DNA of 64,000 nt from Roseivirga sp. (GTDB lineage: Bacteria; Bacteroidota; Bacteroidia; Cytophagales; Cyclobacteriaceae), in the NCBI GenBank assembly GCA_021404565.1, contig JAAWWF010000001.1:419613-483612 (forward strand). Direction: 5' to 3'. Made by a program: the position numbers and the translations under genes. The notes under the pieces are model-generated. The model did not search any database. It worked only from the letters and a program-made list of their open reading frames with translations, and was not told the DNA's origin. This document shows positions 15,016-24,792 of the stretch, in pieces (position 1 is the first letter of the stretch; each line of letters starts with the position of its first letter).

Positions 15016-16443
15016 TCATTTGGCTTTCTTATAGTATTCCATAATAAAAGCCACCTTGTCCCAAACCTTCACATCGATCGGTACATCGGGAATTATTCCT
15101 GTCTTATTATACCCATCATCGGGTATCTGCTTATGCCAGGTGCTGGTAGGGTAGCCAAAGTAGATTCTCTGATCGCCCGAGTCAAGTAATATGGCATTAA
15201 CACTGGTATAGTCTATCACCCCATCGGTAGGACTGCCAAAAGTCCTGACCAGGGAGCTTGCTCCTTTTGCATGAAGAATAAATGACTCAGCCGCACTCAT
15301 ACAGGCTTCATCGGTAAGAATGGCCACATTCTGTACCTTACTCTTCTTGTGCCTTTTGATATTACCATCAGCGTACTTTGGACCATCGACTATTTGGCCC
15401 ATACGCTGCTCAATATCCTTGACTACCTGCTTGTATATTTTGCCATTATACCGGCTGAAGTAAGCCTTGTTATCCTCTGAGGCAAGCACATGCCCCTGAC
15501 TGGCCTGACGTATTTGGTCAGAGAAAAGATCAAAAATGGAAAAGTAGATGGCGTTACCTCCCCTGTTTCCTCGTATGTCTATAATCAGGTTCCGGGCGTT
15601 CATCAGCGTCTCCCTGTTGTCCTTGACTACCTGTTGCCATACCTTATAATCCACGCTGAACTTAGGAATGGACATCAGCACATTGTCATCATCCAGCCTT
15701 TGTACCGTAGGCCAATCTGTATCTCCCTCAAAATTCACCATGCTGAGCTCTCGCTTTTTTTCAGAATCTGTTTTGATCCAGATAGACCCTTCTACCCTGA
15801 GGAGAGTTCCATCTTTATAGAGTCCCCCCTTCATAAACCTTGGAATATGTGCATAAGAGTAATAGGTACCCCTGAAGCCTTGCACCGCAGGGCTAAAGCT
15901 CGCTTTGATTTCTCCGGGACTTACACTTTCATTCTTCGAACTGACGATATAAGCATTATAGACCTTACCCTCTTTGACAATGATAAATTCAGAGGTACCA
16001 TCTTTGTATTCTCCCAGCACCTCATCGTCCGGATTACTTGCCTTCTGTACTTTAAGCTTTTCACGCAGTTCGACTATATCCACTCTTTCTTGCTCAATTT
16101 TAGCTTCAATAGCCGCCATCTTAGCTTCTTCAAATTTTGGTCGCTCAATCACATAGAGATGACCATCTTGAAAGTAATCCAGAAATTCCTGTAGAAACTC
16201 AGCGCAGTTTTCGCCAGTCACAGTCCCGGACTTCACAGCATACTTCGTTTTTCTTTGCTCATACTCAGGCCCTTTGTCTCTCTGCTGAAAATGCCTGAGC
16301 CCAATATAATTGGCTTCCAGCTTCTCTGTCATTTGGATAAAAGTGGCCTCACAGTCGCACTCTGTTTCTTGTCCCAAAGTCGTTTTGCCTGATACAACGG
16401 CCAAAACAACGAGTACTCCAATAATTCTTCTCATATAACTCAT
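15016..16443 (-). CDS. S41-family serine peptidase, exported
   Basis: A signal peptide (ending near TTLGQ, residue 25) precedes a helical segment with coiled-coil character (about 103-135, KFEEAKMAAIEAKIEQERVD). The C-terminal tail-specific-protease-type domain (about 250-440) contains NLIIDIRGNRGG (286-296) and the catalytic Ser in CMSAAESF (S383). No PDZ domain was obvious. The family cleaves C-terminal tails or peptides in the periplasm. An in-frame ATG at codon 4 is an alternative start. The promoter region carries an 18-bp block identical to one before the padR gene at 21890-22231, so the protease may belong to the same regulon. The operon following its stop begins 31 nt further on with the phhA promoter. 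Confidence 0.85.
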   Translation of the reverse strand: MSYMRRIIGVLVVLAVVSGKTTLGQETECDCEATFIQMTEKLEANYIGLRHFQQRDKGPEYEQRKTKYAVKSGTVTGENCAEFLQEFLDYFQDGHLYVIERPKFEEAKMAAIEAKIEQERVDIVELREKLKVQKASNPDDEVLGEYKDGTSEFIIVKEGKVYNAYIVSSKNESVSPGEIKASFSPAVQGFRGTYYSYAHIPRFMKGGLYKDGTLLRVEGSIWIKTDSEKKRELSMVNFEGDTDWPTVQRLDDDNVLMSIPKFSVDYKVWQQVVKDNRETLMNARNLIIDIRGNRGGNAIYFSIFDLFSDQIRQASQGHVLASEDNKAYFSRYNGKIYKQVVKDIEQRMGQIVDGPKYADGNIKRHKKSKVQNVAILTDEACMSAAESFILHAKGASSLVRTFGSPTDGVIDYTSVNAILLDSGDQRIYFGYPTSTWHKQIPDDGYNKTGIIPDVPIDVKVWDKVAFIMEYYKKAK

Positions 16444-16448
16444 AATTA

Positions 16449-16466
16449 CTTACCTATTCGTAAAAC
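16449..16466 (-). promoter_or_regulatory. PadR-type operator/promoter motif before the S41 peptidase gene
   Basis: CTTACCTATTCGTAAAAC (+ strand) is identical at all 18 positions to 22242-22259 upstream of padR, and the next 15 nt are also similar. The core TTAC-N6-GTAA is a short inverted repeat. It begins 5 nt upstream of the start codon. The remainder of the 234-nt gap to 16677 shows no clear element. Confidence 0.55.
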
Positions 16467-16677
16467 AAATAATAACATTGATTTAAGATTTCTTCATTTA
16501 TTCTATTTCTTATTGATAGATTTCCAGGATTCGGGCCTTTGATTATTAATTACCCGTTACAATCCATTCTCTCCGGAGATATCGACTGCAGCATTTCACT
16601 TTCTAACTTTTTGATTGTCAAATCAGTTAATGCCACATTCATGATGGTTCTCCTGGTTTTTCCACAAAGCCATCGGC

Positions 16678-19257
16678 CTATTCATCTCTTAAGATTCTGG
16701 CCGGATTAACCCTGGCTGTGCTCAACGTCTGATATGAAATAATCAGTAGTGTGACCACGGTAGCGGAAATCGCCACATTGAGGAAAATTCCCACACCCAG
16801 TTCCGCACGGTAGGCATAGGCGCTGAGCCATTGCCTGGCAGCATAATAACCCAACGGCATGGCCACTAGTAAAGCAATGGTTATCAGTTTGAAGAAATCG
16901 GTACTAAGCAATGTCAGGATATTCATCACTGATGCACCAAGCACTTTCCTTACTCCCATCTCTTTTGCCCTGTGTTGTACAGTAAAGGCTACCAGGCCCA
17001 ACAAACCAAGACAGGCAATTACTACGGCCATATTGGAAAACAGCTTGAATATTGTTTTGAGTCGGCTGGTCTGCGCATATAGGCCTGCGAAAGCCTGATC
17101 CTGAAACCGATAATCGAAAACAGCATTGGGTGATATTGTCTTCATCTTTTCTTCCATAAAATCCAGGGTCTCCCCTATCTGCGTTCCGTTGACTTTTACG
17201 ACCACCCGGTAAAACTTCTTCGGATCGTGCAGGATAACCAGTGGTCCTATTTTTTGCGAAAGCGGGGCAAAATGAAAATCTTTCACTACCCCCTGAATGG
17301 GTGCTTTACTGCCAACAATGTCAACCTCGGTACCTACAGCAGTTTCAGTATTGAGTCCCAACTGACGTACGGCTGTTTCATTAAGCAGAAAAGAAGGCCT
17401 CTCTGCACTAAAAGGCACCATAATTTCATCAAAACCAGTGCCGGTCAGCAGTTCCATCTCCATCACCTCAAGAAAGTCTTTATCAACGCTGAGGTAGTGA
17501 ATAGGACTGAATTCTTCGCTTTCGTTCAGCCTGTACGCATGCGATGCCCCAACATTCAAGGGGTTATTATTCACAATGGAGACTCCCAAAATTTGGGGGT
17601 TAGACATAAGCGAAGCTTTAAAACCTTCGTAATTCTTTCTTACCTCCGCGCTTGATTTAATAGTCAGCAATTGATCTTTGCGCATGCCTAAATCTTTAGA
17701 CATCATGAAATCAAACTGCTCATCAATTGCCATGGTGGCTGTAAACAAGAATGCAGAAATGATAAACTGAAATACCACCAGCCCTTTCCTCAGGTTATTG
17801 CTTCCCCGCGATCTGCTAAACTTCCCTTTGAGGACCTGCACGGGCTGAAAGCGGGAAAAAGCCATAGCAGGATAAATACCGGCAAAGAAAGTGACCAATA
17901 GCCCGATCACCAGCAGAGATAATACGGTCGAAACCAGTGGTAACTGATAGAGAGACAGTTCCACTCCTGCCAGCCTGTTGAAATAGGGCATCAGGGAGCT
18001 GACAATACCCAGAGAAAGCAGCAATGAAACAAAGACAAAAAGGAAGGACTCTCCTAAAAACTGAAAGATCAACTGCCACTTTACCGCCCCTGTTACCTTG
18101 CGAATGCCCACTTCCTTTGCTCTCTCCAGAGACCTGGCCGTGGTCAGGTTAACATAATTAACCACAGCAATGATCAGGAGAAAAGCGGCTACTGCCAGAA
18201 AGATGTAGATGTATTGCCCGTCAGTAACCATAAGGCTCTCGTATTGCAGCTCTTTATCTTTCTGCAAATGAATGTTACCAAATGACTGCAATTCAAAATA
18301 GCGGGAACCGGGCTCAAATCCGGCAGTCGCATTTACACTATTATTGAGTGATGCCATAGACCTCTCAGGTGCCACACCATCAGCCAACAGAAGGAAGGTT
18401 TGGTAAGCCATATTGTTCCAGACAGGTTTACGAGCAAAATTGAGGGTGTATAGCGGTGCGAGGTAGTCAAAGCGCAGAGATGAACCAGCCGGTACATCTT
18501 CCATGACAGCCGTAATGGTATGCGTTTTATCGTCCAGCTCAACCAACTCCCCTATTACATCCAGTTTGCCAAACAGCCTGAGCGCCTCTTTGCGACTAAT
18601 AACAAGAGAAAGGTCAGCTTTGAGTGACTCTCCCTCACTCCCCAAAAGAAGGGGGAAAGAGAACATTTTTAAAAAACCCTGATCTACATAGTAGAGATTT
18701 GCCTTAAATGCGTTGCCATTGTGTTTGAAGGTTTTGGATGGAGCGTTAATACTACGCACGGCCCAGGTCACTTCACCTGGAAAACTTTCTGCCGCCAACG
18801 GAGCCAATGCATTAGGGGTAATGGCAAAACTTCCGCTTGTCAGGCGATAAATACTTTCCCTTTTCACATGAAATTTATCAAAGCTTACATGATACTGCAC
18901 ATAAACCATGATCATAATAAAGCTGGATAGCCCCAAAATCAATCCGAACAAGTTGAGTGCAGCGTAGCTCTTATGCCTCATGGCACTTCTGAAGGCCACC
19001 TGAAAACAGTTTCTAAAAATGACCGTGATATTGCGAAGGTTTCCTCCAGTACTTTTTCTGAGTCTGTGCCATCGGAAAAACTTAAATACATTCAGCCAGT
19101 ATTTTAACTGTGCCTTTCTTAGTCCAAATTCATCATAATGATCCAGGAAACGTTCTTCCAGGTCACCGGCAATCTCCTCTCTAAGCGGACTTGCACAATA
19201 CCATAAAAAGAACTTTTCCGCCAGCCGTGGGGGCCTTACTCTGTTATCATTGTTCAT
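16678..19257 (-). CDS. FtsX/MacB-type permease with N-terminal prefix domain (1)
   Basis: The 859-aa protein starts with a permease prefix domain (about 1-65: RLAEKFFLWYC, EEIAGDLEERFLDH, LKYWLNVFKFFRWH). A first transmembrane helix follows (about 99-120), then a MacB-type periplasmic domain, three helices beginning near YIYIFLAVAAFLLIIAVVNYVNL, and a duplicate half with a second periplasmic domain and three helices ending NPARILRDE. VGIRKVTGA and MGVRKVLGAS are the coupling-helix motifs that contact an ATPase. No ATPase gene is present nearby, so it must use one encoded elsewhere. It lies 26 nt downstream of a paralog in the padR operon. The substrate is unknown. Confidence 0.85.
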   Translation of the reverse strand: MNNDNRVRPPRLAEKFFLWYCASPLREEIAGDLEERFLDHYDEFGLRKAQLKYWLNVFKFFRWHRLRKSTGGNLRNITVIFRNCFQVAFRSAMRHKSYAALNLFGLILGLSSFIMIMVYVQYHVSFDKFHVKRESIYRLTSGSFAITPNALAPLAAESFPGEVTWAVRSINAPSKTFKHNGNAFKANLYYVDQGFLKMFSFPLLLGSEGESLKADLSLVISRKEALRLFGKLDVIGELVELDDKTHTITAVMEDVPAGSSLRFDYLAPLYTLNFARKPVWNNMAYQTFLLLADGVAPERSMASLNNSVNATAGFEPGSRYFELQSFGNIHLQKDKELQYESLMVTDGQYIYIFLAVAAFLLIIAVVNYVNLTTARSLERAKEVGIRKVTGAVKWQLIFQFLGESFLFVFVSLLLSLGIVSSLMPYFNRLAGVELSLYQLPLVSTVLSLLVIGLLVTFFAGIYPAMAFSRFQPVQVLKGKFSRSRGSNNLRKGLVVFQFIISAFLFTATMAIDEQFDFMMSKDLGMRKDQLLTIKSSAEVRKNYEGFKASLMSNPQILGVSIVNNNPLNVGASHAYRLNESEEFSPIHYLSVDKDFLEVMEMELLTGTGFDEIMVPFSAERPSFLLNETAVRQLGLNTETAVGTEVDIVGSKAPIQGVVKDFHFAPLSQKIGPLVILHDPKKFYRVVVKVNGTQIGETLDFMEEKMKTISPNAVFDYRFQDQAFAGLYAQTSRLKTIFKLFSNMAVVIACLGLLGLVAFTVQHRAKEMGVRKVLGASVMNILTLLSTDFFKLITIALLVAMPLGYYAARQWLSAYAYRAELGVGIFLNVAISATVVTLLIISYQTLSTARVNPARILRDE

Positions 19258-19283
19258 AGCCTGCTAACCTCTTCCTGTCTGAC

Positions 19284-21893
19284 TTACTCATTTCTTAGAA
19301 CTTTCGTAGGGCTTACCAAACCGGTTTTCAGAGCCTGATAACCTATAGTCAGCATGGTGATTAGCAAAGCACTGGCCACAGCTACCATACCTACACCAAT
19401 ACCCAGACTGGTTCTGTATTCATAATCTGTGAGCCAGTCTCCCATAATATAATAGGCTATAGGTGTGGCCAGCAGCAAGGCAATCAATACTAGTTTCAGG
19501 AAATCTGTTGAGAGCAATATCACTACATGCATTACACTTGCCCCCAATACCTTTCTGATTCCCATTTCTTTGGCCCTGTTCAGCGCCATAAAGGAGATGA
19601 GTCCGAACATACCCAGGGAGGCAATGATGATAGCAATGGTAGCAAAGGTGATAAACACATCGCTCAGCTGACTTTCAAAACGGTACATTCCTTCGAAACG
19701 ATCATCCAGAAAACGATAGTCAAAAGGAAGTCTCGGAGCCACTGCCTGCACTTTCTCTCCTATGAAATCAATGGTTTCTCCTACATTCTCATTCCCTACC
19801 TTGACCATGGTATAGAAGTAATTATTCGGGTTGCACATCAACACGAAAGGCTCAATCTTCTGCTCCATAGACTTGAAATGGAAATCCTGTACCACTGCCT
19901 GAACAGGAGCCTCCATACCTGAGATGTTCACTTTCTGCCCCACAGCTTCTTCTGCCGTCCAGTTGAAAAGCGCTGCAGTAGTTTCATTGATAATAAAGCT
20001 GGGTACCCTGCCACTGGTGTCCAGCTCATTAAAAGGATTGGCCAGTTCTTTGAAATCTCTGCCTGCCAGGATGTTCATATCCATCAGGTCGGTAAAATCT
20101 TCATCTACATGTATAAAGTAGATCAATTCATAGTCCTCATCACCGGGTCCTGTTTGAATACCATGCGCTGAGCCCACATTCAGGGGTGTATTTGACGCCA
20201 TGGTCACACCACTGATATTTGGGTTACTCAACAGCTCATTTTTCAGAGTTTGATAGTTGGTGCGCAAATCCCGGTTCATCCTGAAAAACAGTACCTGATC
20301 CCGGTCATAGCCCAGGTTTTTGTTTTGAATAAAATTGAGTTGTTTGTTGACACCCAGGGTAGCAATCAATAGAAAAGCAGAGATAGCAAATTGAAAAATG
20401 ACGAGGGCCTTGCGCAGCCTGCTACCAGAACCAGAGTTTTTAAACCTTCCCTTCAATACCACTACCGGCTTAAACATAGAAAGCATAAGTGCCGGATAGA
20501 AACCGGATAATAGGGAGATCAATATTCCAAGGCCCAGTAGCGTCAATAGAAATTGTGAGCTTACCAGGAAGGAGACATCCATCACCACCCCGGCCAATTC
20601 ATTGAAGTAAGGCAGCAATGCCCATGACAGACCGAGAGACAAGATGAGCGAACCAAAGACAAAGAGAAAGGATTCGCCCAGAAACTGATAGATCAACTGC
20701 CCCCGGTGTGCGCCCACTACTTTACGAATACCTACTTCTTTGGCCCGTTCAAGCGAACGTGAAGTAGAAAGGTTCACGTAATTGATGCAGGCAATGAGCA
20801 GGATAAGCATGGCCACAGCAAAAAAGATGTAGACATACTTGATATCACCTGTTCGGCCAATCTCATAGCTCAAACGCATTTCCGATTGCAGATAGATGTC
20901 ATTAAAAGACTGCAAATAAACCACTTCAGCATCTTCGCTGTCAGCGGGGATTTCAAATGTCTCGTTGATTTTAGCGGCAATCTTCTGTTCCAGAATTTTA
21001 GGATCTACCTGATCTCCCAATTGCAGAAAGGTGTGATAGCTTCTATTCGACCAGGTTTCGCGCACCGCCCATCGCAAATCATTGAAGGGAACCATGTAGT
21101 CGAATTTCAGCAGGGAGTTTTGGGGTATATCTGCCATTACCCCGGTGATCTTGTAATTGCGCCCCGACATCTGAAAGGCTTCGTTCATTACGTCCTCTCT
21201 GCCAAAATGCTGCATGGCTGCTTTTCTGGAGATCACCATGCTGTTAGGCTGAGCCAGGGCCGTCTCTTCATTGCCCTGTATAAAAGGAAAGGTAAACATG
21301 GTAAAAAAAGCAGAATCAGCGTGATATACATTGGCTGTAAATGACTTCTCTTTGAGATTAAATATCTGACTGCCCATAACAATGACCCGAACGCTTTGGG
21401 CCACCTCGTCCTGAAAATTACGGCTCACAAAAGGGCCTACAATATTCGGTGTGATGGCATCTTCTCCATCCGTCACGCGGAAAATTGTGTCCTTGTTTTC
21501 GTGAAACTGATCATAGCTGAGTTGCTGCTGTACATAGAGCATGATCAGTATAAAACTGGTGAGTCCTACTGCCAGCCCCGATAGATTAATAAAGCTGTAA
21601 GCCTTCTGTTTGAGTGCATTTCTGAACGCAATTTTGAAATAGTTTTTGAACATAGCGATGTTGTTTTGAGTGTATCGATTTGACCTTCTTCTTTTGAGTG
21701 TATGCCAGCGGAAAAACTTGAATACGTTAAGCCAGTATTTGAGCCTGGCCTGCCGGCTGCCATGGACCTCCAGGTGGTCGAGGAAACGTTCTTCCAGGTC
21801 ACCCGCGATTTCCTCTTTTAAAGGATCATCGCAGTAGACACGGAATAGCCATTCGGCCAGTCCGGGAGGTTTTGTATGTCCTGAAGACTTCAT
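19284..21893 (-). CDS. FtsX/MacB-type permease with N-terminal prefix domain (2)
   Basis: This 869-aa protein has the same layout as the gene that follows it: prefix domain (about 8-70, LAEWLFRVYC and EEIAGDLEERFLDHLE), helix near 105, MacB-like periplasmic region, three helices (KYVYIFFAVAMLILLIACINYVNLSTSR), then a second half ending VSPTKVLRNE. Both coupling motifs VGIRKVVGA and MGIRKVLGAS are intact. Its start overlaps the padR stop as ATGA, so the two are translationally coupled. The order padR-permease-permease on one transcript implies that PadR represses the transporters. There is no partner ATPase within the window. Confidence 0.86.
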   Translation of the reverse strand: MKSSGHTKPPGLAEWLFRVYCDDPLKEEIAGDLEERFLDHLEVHGSRQARLKYWLNVFKFFRWHTLKRRRSNRYTQNNIAMFKNYFKIAFRNALKQKAYSFINLSGLAVGLTSFILIMLYVQQQLSYDQFHENKDTIFRVTDGEDAITPNIVGPFVSRNFQDEVAQSVRVIVMGSQIFNLKEKSFTANVYHADSAFFTMFTFPFIQGNEETALAQPNSMVISRKAAMQHFGREDVMNEAFQMSGRNYKITGVMADIPQNSLLKFDYMVPFNDLRWAVRETWSNRSYHTFLQLGDQVDPKILEQKIAAKINETFEIPADSEDAEVVYLQSFNDIYLQSEMRLSYEIGRTGDIKYVYIFFAVAMLILLIACINYVNLSTSRSLERAKEVGIRKVVGAHRGQLIYQFLGESFLFVFGSLILSLGLSWALLPYFNELAGVVMDVSFLVSSQFLLTLLGLGILISLLSGFYPALMLSMFKPVVVLKGRFKNSGSGSRLRKALVIFQFAISAFLLIATLGVNKQLNFIQNKNLGYDRDQVLFFRMNRDLRTNYQTLKNELLSNPNISGVTMASNTPLNVGSAHGIQTGPGDEDYELIYFIHVDEDFTDLMDMNILAGRDFKELANPFNELDTSGRVPSFIINETTAALFNWTAEEAVGQKVNISGMEAPVQAVVQDFHFKSMEQKIEPFVLMCNPNNYFYTMVKVGNENVGETIDFIGEKVQAVAPRLPFDYRFLDDRFEGMYRFESQLSDVFITFATIAIIIASLGMFGLISFMALNRAKEMGIRKVLGASVMHVVILLSTDFLKLVLIALLLATPIAYYIMGDWLTDYEYRTSLGIGVGMVAVASALLITMLTIGYQALKTGLVSPTKVLRNE

Positions 21894-22231
21894 GAGTCTC
21901 CTCCCTGAAATAGATAATCGGGCAGCTTAGACCAGAGATACTGTCTCTGGGTTTTCGCCTCCATGAGAGCTGCTTTACCCATACTGGTAATCTGAAAAAT
22001 GCGCTTTCTCCTCCCCCCTCTTCTGTCAGAGGCTCCTCCCAAATCAGATTTCACGAAGCCTTTTTCTTCCAACCGGTAAAGTGCCGTGTGTACGGAGCTC
22101 ATATTGACCGAACGCCCAAGCTCCTCTTCAATCACTTTTGTAATAGAAAGGCCGTAGGCTTCTCCATTTTGAGAGGCAGTAACCAAAAGCACTGTTTCTT
22201 CAAACTCACCCAGATAATATTTCTTTTCCAT
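21890..22231 (-). CDS. PadR-family transcriptional regulator (1)
   Basis: The 113-aa protein is a full-length PadR winged helix. It begins YYLGEFEETVLLVTA, has the recognition region SVHTALYRLEEKGFVKSDLG and the wing with RRGGRRKRIFQITSMGKAAL. PadR proteins usually repress the adjacent operon and respond to small toxic molecules. It is the first gene of a padR-permease-permease transcript and overlaps the next gene by 4 nt. The motif at 22242-22259, 11 nt upstream of its start codon, is the likely autoregulatory site. Confidence 0.9.
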   Translation of the reverse strand: MEKKYYLGEFEETVLLVTASQNGEAYGLSITKVIEEELGRSVNMSSVHTALYRLEEKGFVKSDLGGASDRRGGRRKRIFQITSMGKAALMEAKTQRQYLWSKLPDYLFQGGDS

Positions 22232-22241
22232 ATTACTATAT

Positions 22242-22259
22242 CTTACCTATTCGTAAAAC
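22242..22259 (-). promoter_or_regulatory. PadR operator/promoter motif before padR (1)
   Basis: The block CTTACCTATTCGTAAAAC (+ strand) holds TTAC-N6-GTAA and is repeated exactly before the S41 protease (16449-16466). A related version, TTACTATTTTGAAAA, lies at 53818-53832 before the second padR. Close spacing to the start codon suggests it overlaps the transcription start. The rest of the 218-nt gap to 22449 shows nothing clear. Confidence 0.6.
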
Positions 22260-22449
22260 TAATAAAAACAATTGACCTAAACAGCTAGAATACCTCAATC
22301 CGGCAATAAGGTTACCGAACCGGGTTTTGCTGAAGACGAAGAATACCTTAAGCCATTACAGAAACAAGCAGCCAGTCTACCAGATGTCTCGTATTGTAGT
22401 CTAATAATTCAGGAGGACAAGTTTCCTTTGCATTACTCAATCAATCATT

Positions 22450-23022
22450 ATGAAAAAAATCTTTCCACTTCTGGCCCTTATCCTGTTAGGATGCAATGAA
22501 GCCATAGAAATAGACCCGGATACCGGTTTTGAAATCTTTACCATCGATGCCGGAACCCATGCTTCCATTGTGCGCAGTGAGACCTTTATCGGCACGGGTA
22601 TTAAGGTGACGGCCTTGTTTGATGATAGTGCGATGTATACGCTTCAACTTGCCAGTAATCAGGCCGACATCAATAAACTCGTAGGGTTTTCAGACTGTGG
22701 TCAGCATCACCAAAGTGAGAGTGCCCGCTTTGGTTGGCGATGGTATGAAGACGAGCTGCAAATTCTGGCCTACTCGTATAATGAGGGTAACCTGAGTCAC
22801 AAACTGATGGGTGCCATTTCGTTAAACCAAGAGGTAAACCTAACCATCAACATAGAGGCTGAACAGTATCTTTTTATGGGAGATGGCCTGGAAACTGTAA
22901 CACTACCTCGAACAGCTAATTGTGAATCCGGAGATAACTATTGGCTCTGGCCCTACTTTGGTGGTGATGAAGCGGCCCCTCACACCGTTGAGGTACGCCT
23001 GAAAAGAACAGAACTGGAATAA
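22450..23022 (+). CDS. Lipoprotein of unknown function
   Basis: A short lipoprotein signal (MKKIFPLLALILLGC, lipobox LLGC with Cys 15) precedes a mature domain of about 175 residues. There is no recognised family. It contains FGWRWYEDELQILAYSYNEGNLSHKLMG and two Cys residues (SDCGQHH and TANCESG) that might form a disulfide. It is the only rightward gene between the leftward padR operon and the leftward DUF2339 gene. An inverted repeat GAACTGG/CCAGTTC overlaps its stop codon (23011-23030). Confidence 0.75.
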   Translation: MKKIFPLLALILLGCNEAIEIDPDTGFEIFTIDAGTHASIVRSETFIGTGIKVTALFDDSAMYTLQLASNQADINKLVGFSDCGQHHQSESARFGWRWYEDELQILAYSYNEGNLSHKLMGAISLNQEVNLTINIEAEQYLFMGDGLETVTLPRTANCESGDNYWLWPYFGGDEAAPHTVEVRLKRTELE

Positions 23023-23034
23023 ACCAGTTCCTTG

Positions 23035-23075
23035 AAAAAAGGTTCTCCCCCGAAGTACGTCTTACTTCAGGGGAG
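23035..23075 (-). terminator. Terminator of the DUF2339 gene
   Basis: CTCCCC-GAAGTA (23045-23057) pairs with TACTTC-GGGGAG (23063-23075), giving 12 pairs with one mismatch around a 5-nt loop. On the minus strand a T tract (23040-23035) follows after 4 nt. It lies 47 nt beyond the DUF2339 stop codon. Confidence 0.65.
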
Positions 23076-23121
23076 AGGAAGGAAGGCAGGTTTTGGAGGA
23101 CACCTGCCGGAGGATAATCAA

Positions 23122-24732
23122 CTATTGTTCTATTTGAGCTACTTCACCCTCAGGGATACCCGCCTTCAGGTTCTTTTTGGCTCTGATGCGGCCTATGATC
23201 AGGGTGACTCCTCCCAAAAAGAGTAGAAACAGGATTTTTTGTGTGGTAGACTCTCCTGCCAGGTCCCATAGCATTACCTTGGCTGCCGATACAATGAGCA
23301 CAGCTCCGCCCAACCACCTGAAGAGAGCATGCGGCAATCTGCTGTTCCACAGAAAAAGCACCAGTGCATAGAGAAACCAGCATGCAGACAAGCTGAGGTC
23401 ACGGTTGAGCCAGCCCATGTCATAAGCCTCCCACAGGTTCATTACCTGAATGGTGAGAAGGCCCCCAATCTGGATATGACTGACAAGGGCGAGCAAGGCA
23501 GAGGCTGTACCCTTTCCGCCCCATACCAGAAGCTGCTCATCTCCGTTTCTTACATCAATGGAGTAATTGAACCCCAGGATGATCAGGCCTAACCAGACGA
23601 GCGCTCCGGCATTGAGAAAGGGTATATATTCCACCCCCAATACGGGTAACCAGTCCACCTCCCAGGCTCGGCCAAACCAGTAGACAATCAAGAGAAGATA
23701 CCCGAGCATAGATCCATAAACCAATTGTCGGTCCTTGATTTTCTTGCCGATAATCAAGACTGAAGCAATCAGAAGTAACCATACCATAGCAGTGATCACA
23801 TAGTTCAGTCCTCCCTGTTGGTAGAGCCTGCCCAGGTCGTTTCCTGCTATACCGAGTGACATGAGGGCCATGGCCATATATGTTCCAAAGGCGGCCATAC
23901 CCCGCTTCTCGCTGCGATGGTAAATCAGGCAAGACAAGGTGAGGAAGGAAACACCCACAATCAGAAGTGGCGTTACATAAGGGATAGAGAACTCCTTAAA
24001 GATCCAGTGACTCCAAAGAATGAAGTTGACTCCATTGAAGACCCCCAATATGAGCTCAAAGCCATCGTACTTCTTATTCTCGCGGAAGGGTGTGATGACA
24101 AAGCCCACCATAAATACCACGAACATGATGGTGCAATAGGTAAAAGGCCTTTGCCAGCTACCCGGCTCGAAGAGAAAATAGTAAGAGCTGAAGAGTCCTA
24201 TAGTGAGGACAAAACCAATAAGCATGTTCTCCTTCCAGCCCTTAGAGATACTCGCATAAATGGCTGCCAGGTTAAGAATGAGCACATAAATAAATAATGC
24301 CACATCCAACTGAGCGGAGGCCTTGATAACAAAAGGCGTGATCAGCCCACCCAGAATACTAAGTGCAAAGAGAATACGTTGATTTTGTCTGACAGCCAGT
24401 CCTGACACAACCGAGCTCACTCCTACCATGGCGATCAGCAGCGAACTGCTGGACCAGAGCATTTCTTCCGAAAAGCTAATATAGCCTATGGTGGCATACA
24501 GAACAGCAGTACCCAGGCCTGCCAACACCTGTCCGGTAACAGGCTTTTGCTGATTGACCAGCCGGAAACCGAAAAACAGTCCGGAACATCCCAAGAGACT
24601 GGATAAGGCCAGCCTGAGTTCAATGGGAAACCAACCACTGGCTACGGCCAGTTTCAGAAAATACAGCAAGGCGGTAAACAACAAGCCGAGGCCTAGTGCA
24701 TTGATCCAATACTTTTGAATAAAATCTTTCAT
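23122..24732 (-). CDS. DUF2339 polytopic membrane protein
   Basis: The 536-aa protein is almost entirely hydrophobic, with about 15 predicted transmembrane segments beginning IQKYWINALGLGLLFTALLYFLKLAV. The early LLGCSGLFFGFRL and AGLGTAVLYATIGYISF segments and the ILGGLITPFVIKAS motif fit the DUF2339 family of inner-membrane proteins, which has no established function. The C-terminal soluble tail is short (KKNLKAGIPEGEVAQIEQ). DUF2339 members are often longer (700 aa or more) with an N-terminal coiled coil, and this is a shorter form. It is divergent from the gene at 24876, and the 143-nt gap holds two copies of AAAAACGTATTTT. Confidence 0.8.
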   Translation of the reverse strand: MKDFIQKYWINALGLGLLFTALLYFLKLAVASGWFPIELRLALSSLLGCSGLFFGFRLVNQQKPVTGQVLAGLGTAVLYATIGYISFSEEMLWSSSSLLIAMVGVSSVVSGLAVRQNQRILFALSILGGLITPFVIKASAQLDVALFIYVLILNLAAIYASISKGWKENMLIGFVLTIGLFSSYYFLFEPGSWQRPFTYCTIMFVVFMVGFVITPFRENKKYDGFELILGVFNGVNFILWSHWIFKEFSIPYVTPLLIVGVSFLTLSCLIYHRSEKRGMAAFGTYMAMALMSLGIAGNDLGRLYQQGGLNYVITAMVWLLLIASVLIIGKKIKDRQLVYGSMLGYLLLIVYWFGRAWEVDWLPVLGVEYIPFLNAGALVWLGLIILGFNYSIDVRNGDEQLLVWGGKGTASALLALVSHIQIGGLLTIQVMNLWEAYDMGWLNRDLSLSACWFLYALVLFLWNSRLPHALFRWLGGAVLIVSAAKVMLWDLAGESTTQKILFLLFLGGVTLIIGRIRAKKNLKAGIPEGEVAQIEQ

Positions 24733-24792
24733 GACGACTAATTTTATTCAAACATCCGCCAACCGGGTGATTACTTCCAGCCATTTTTTTGA

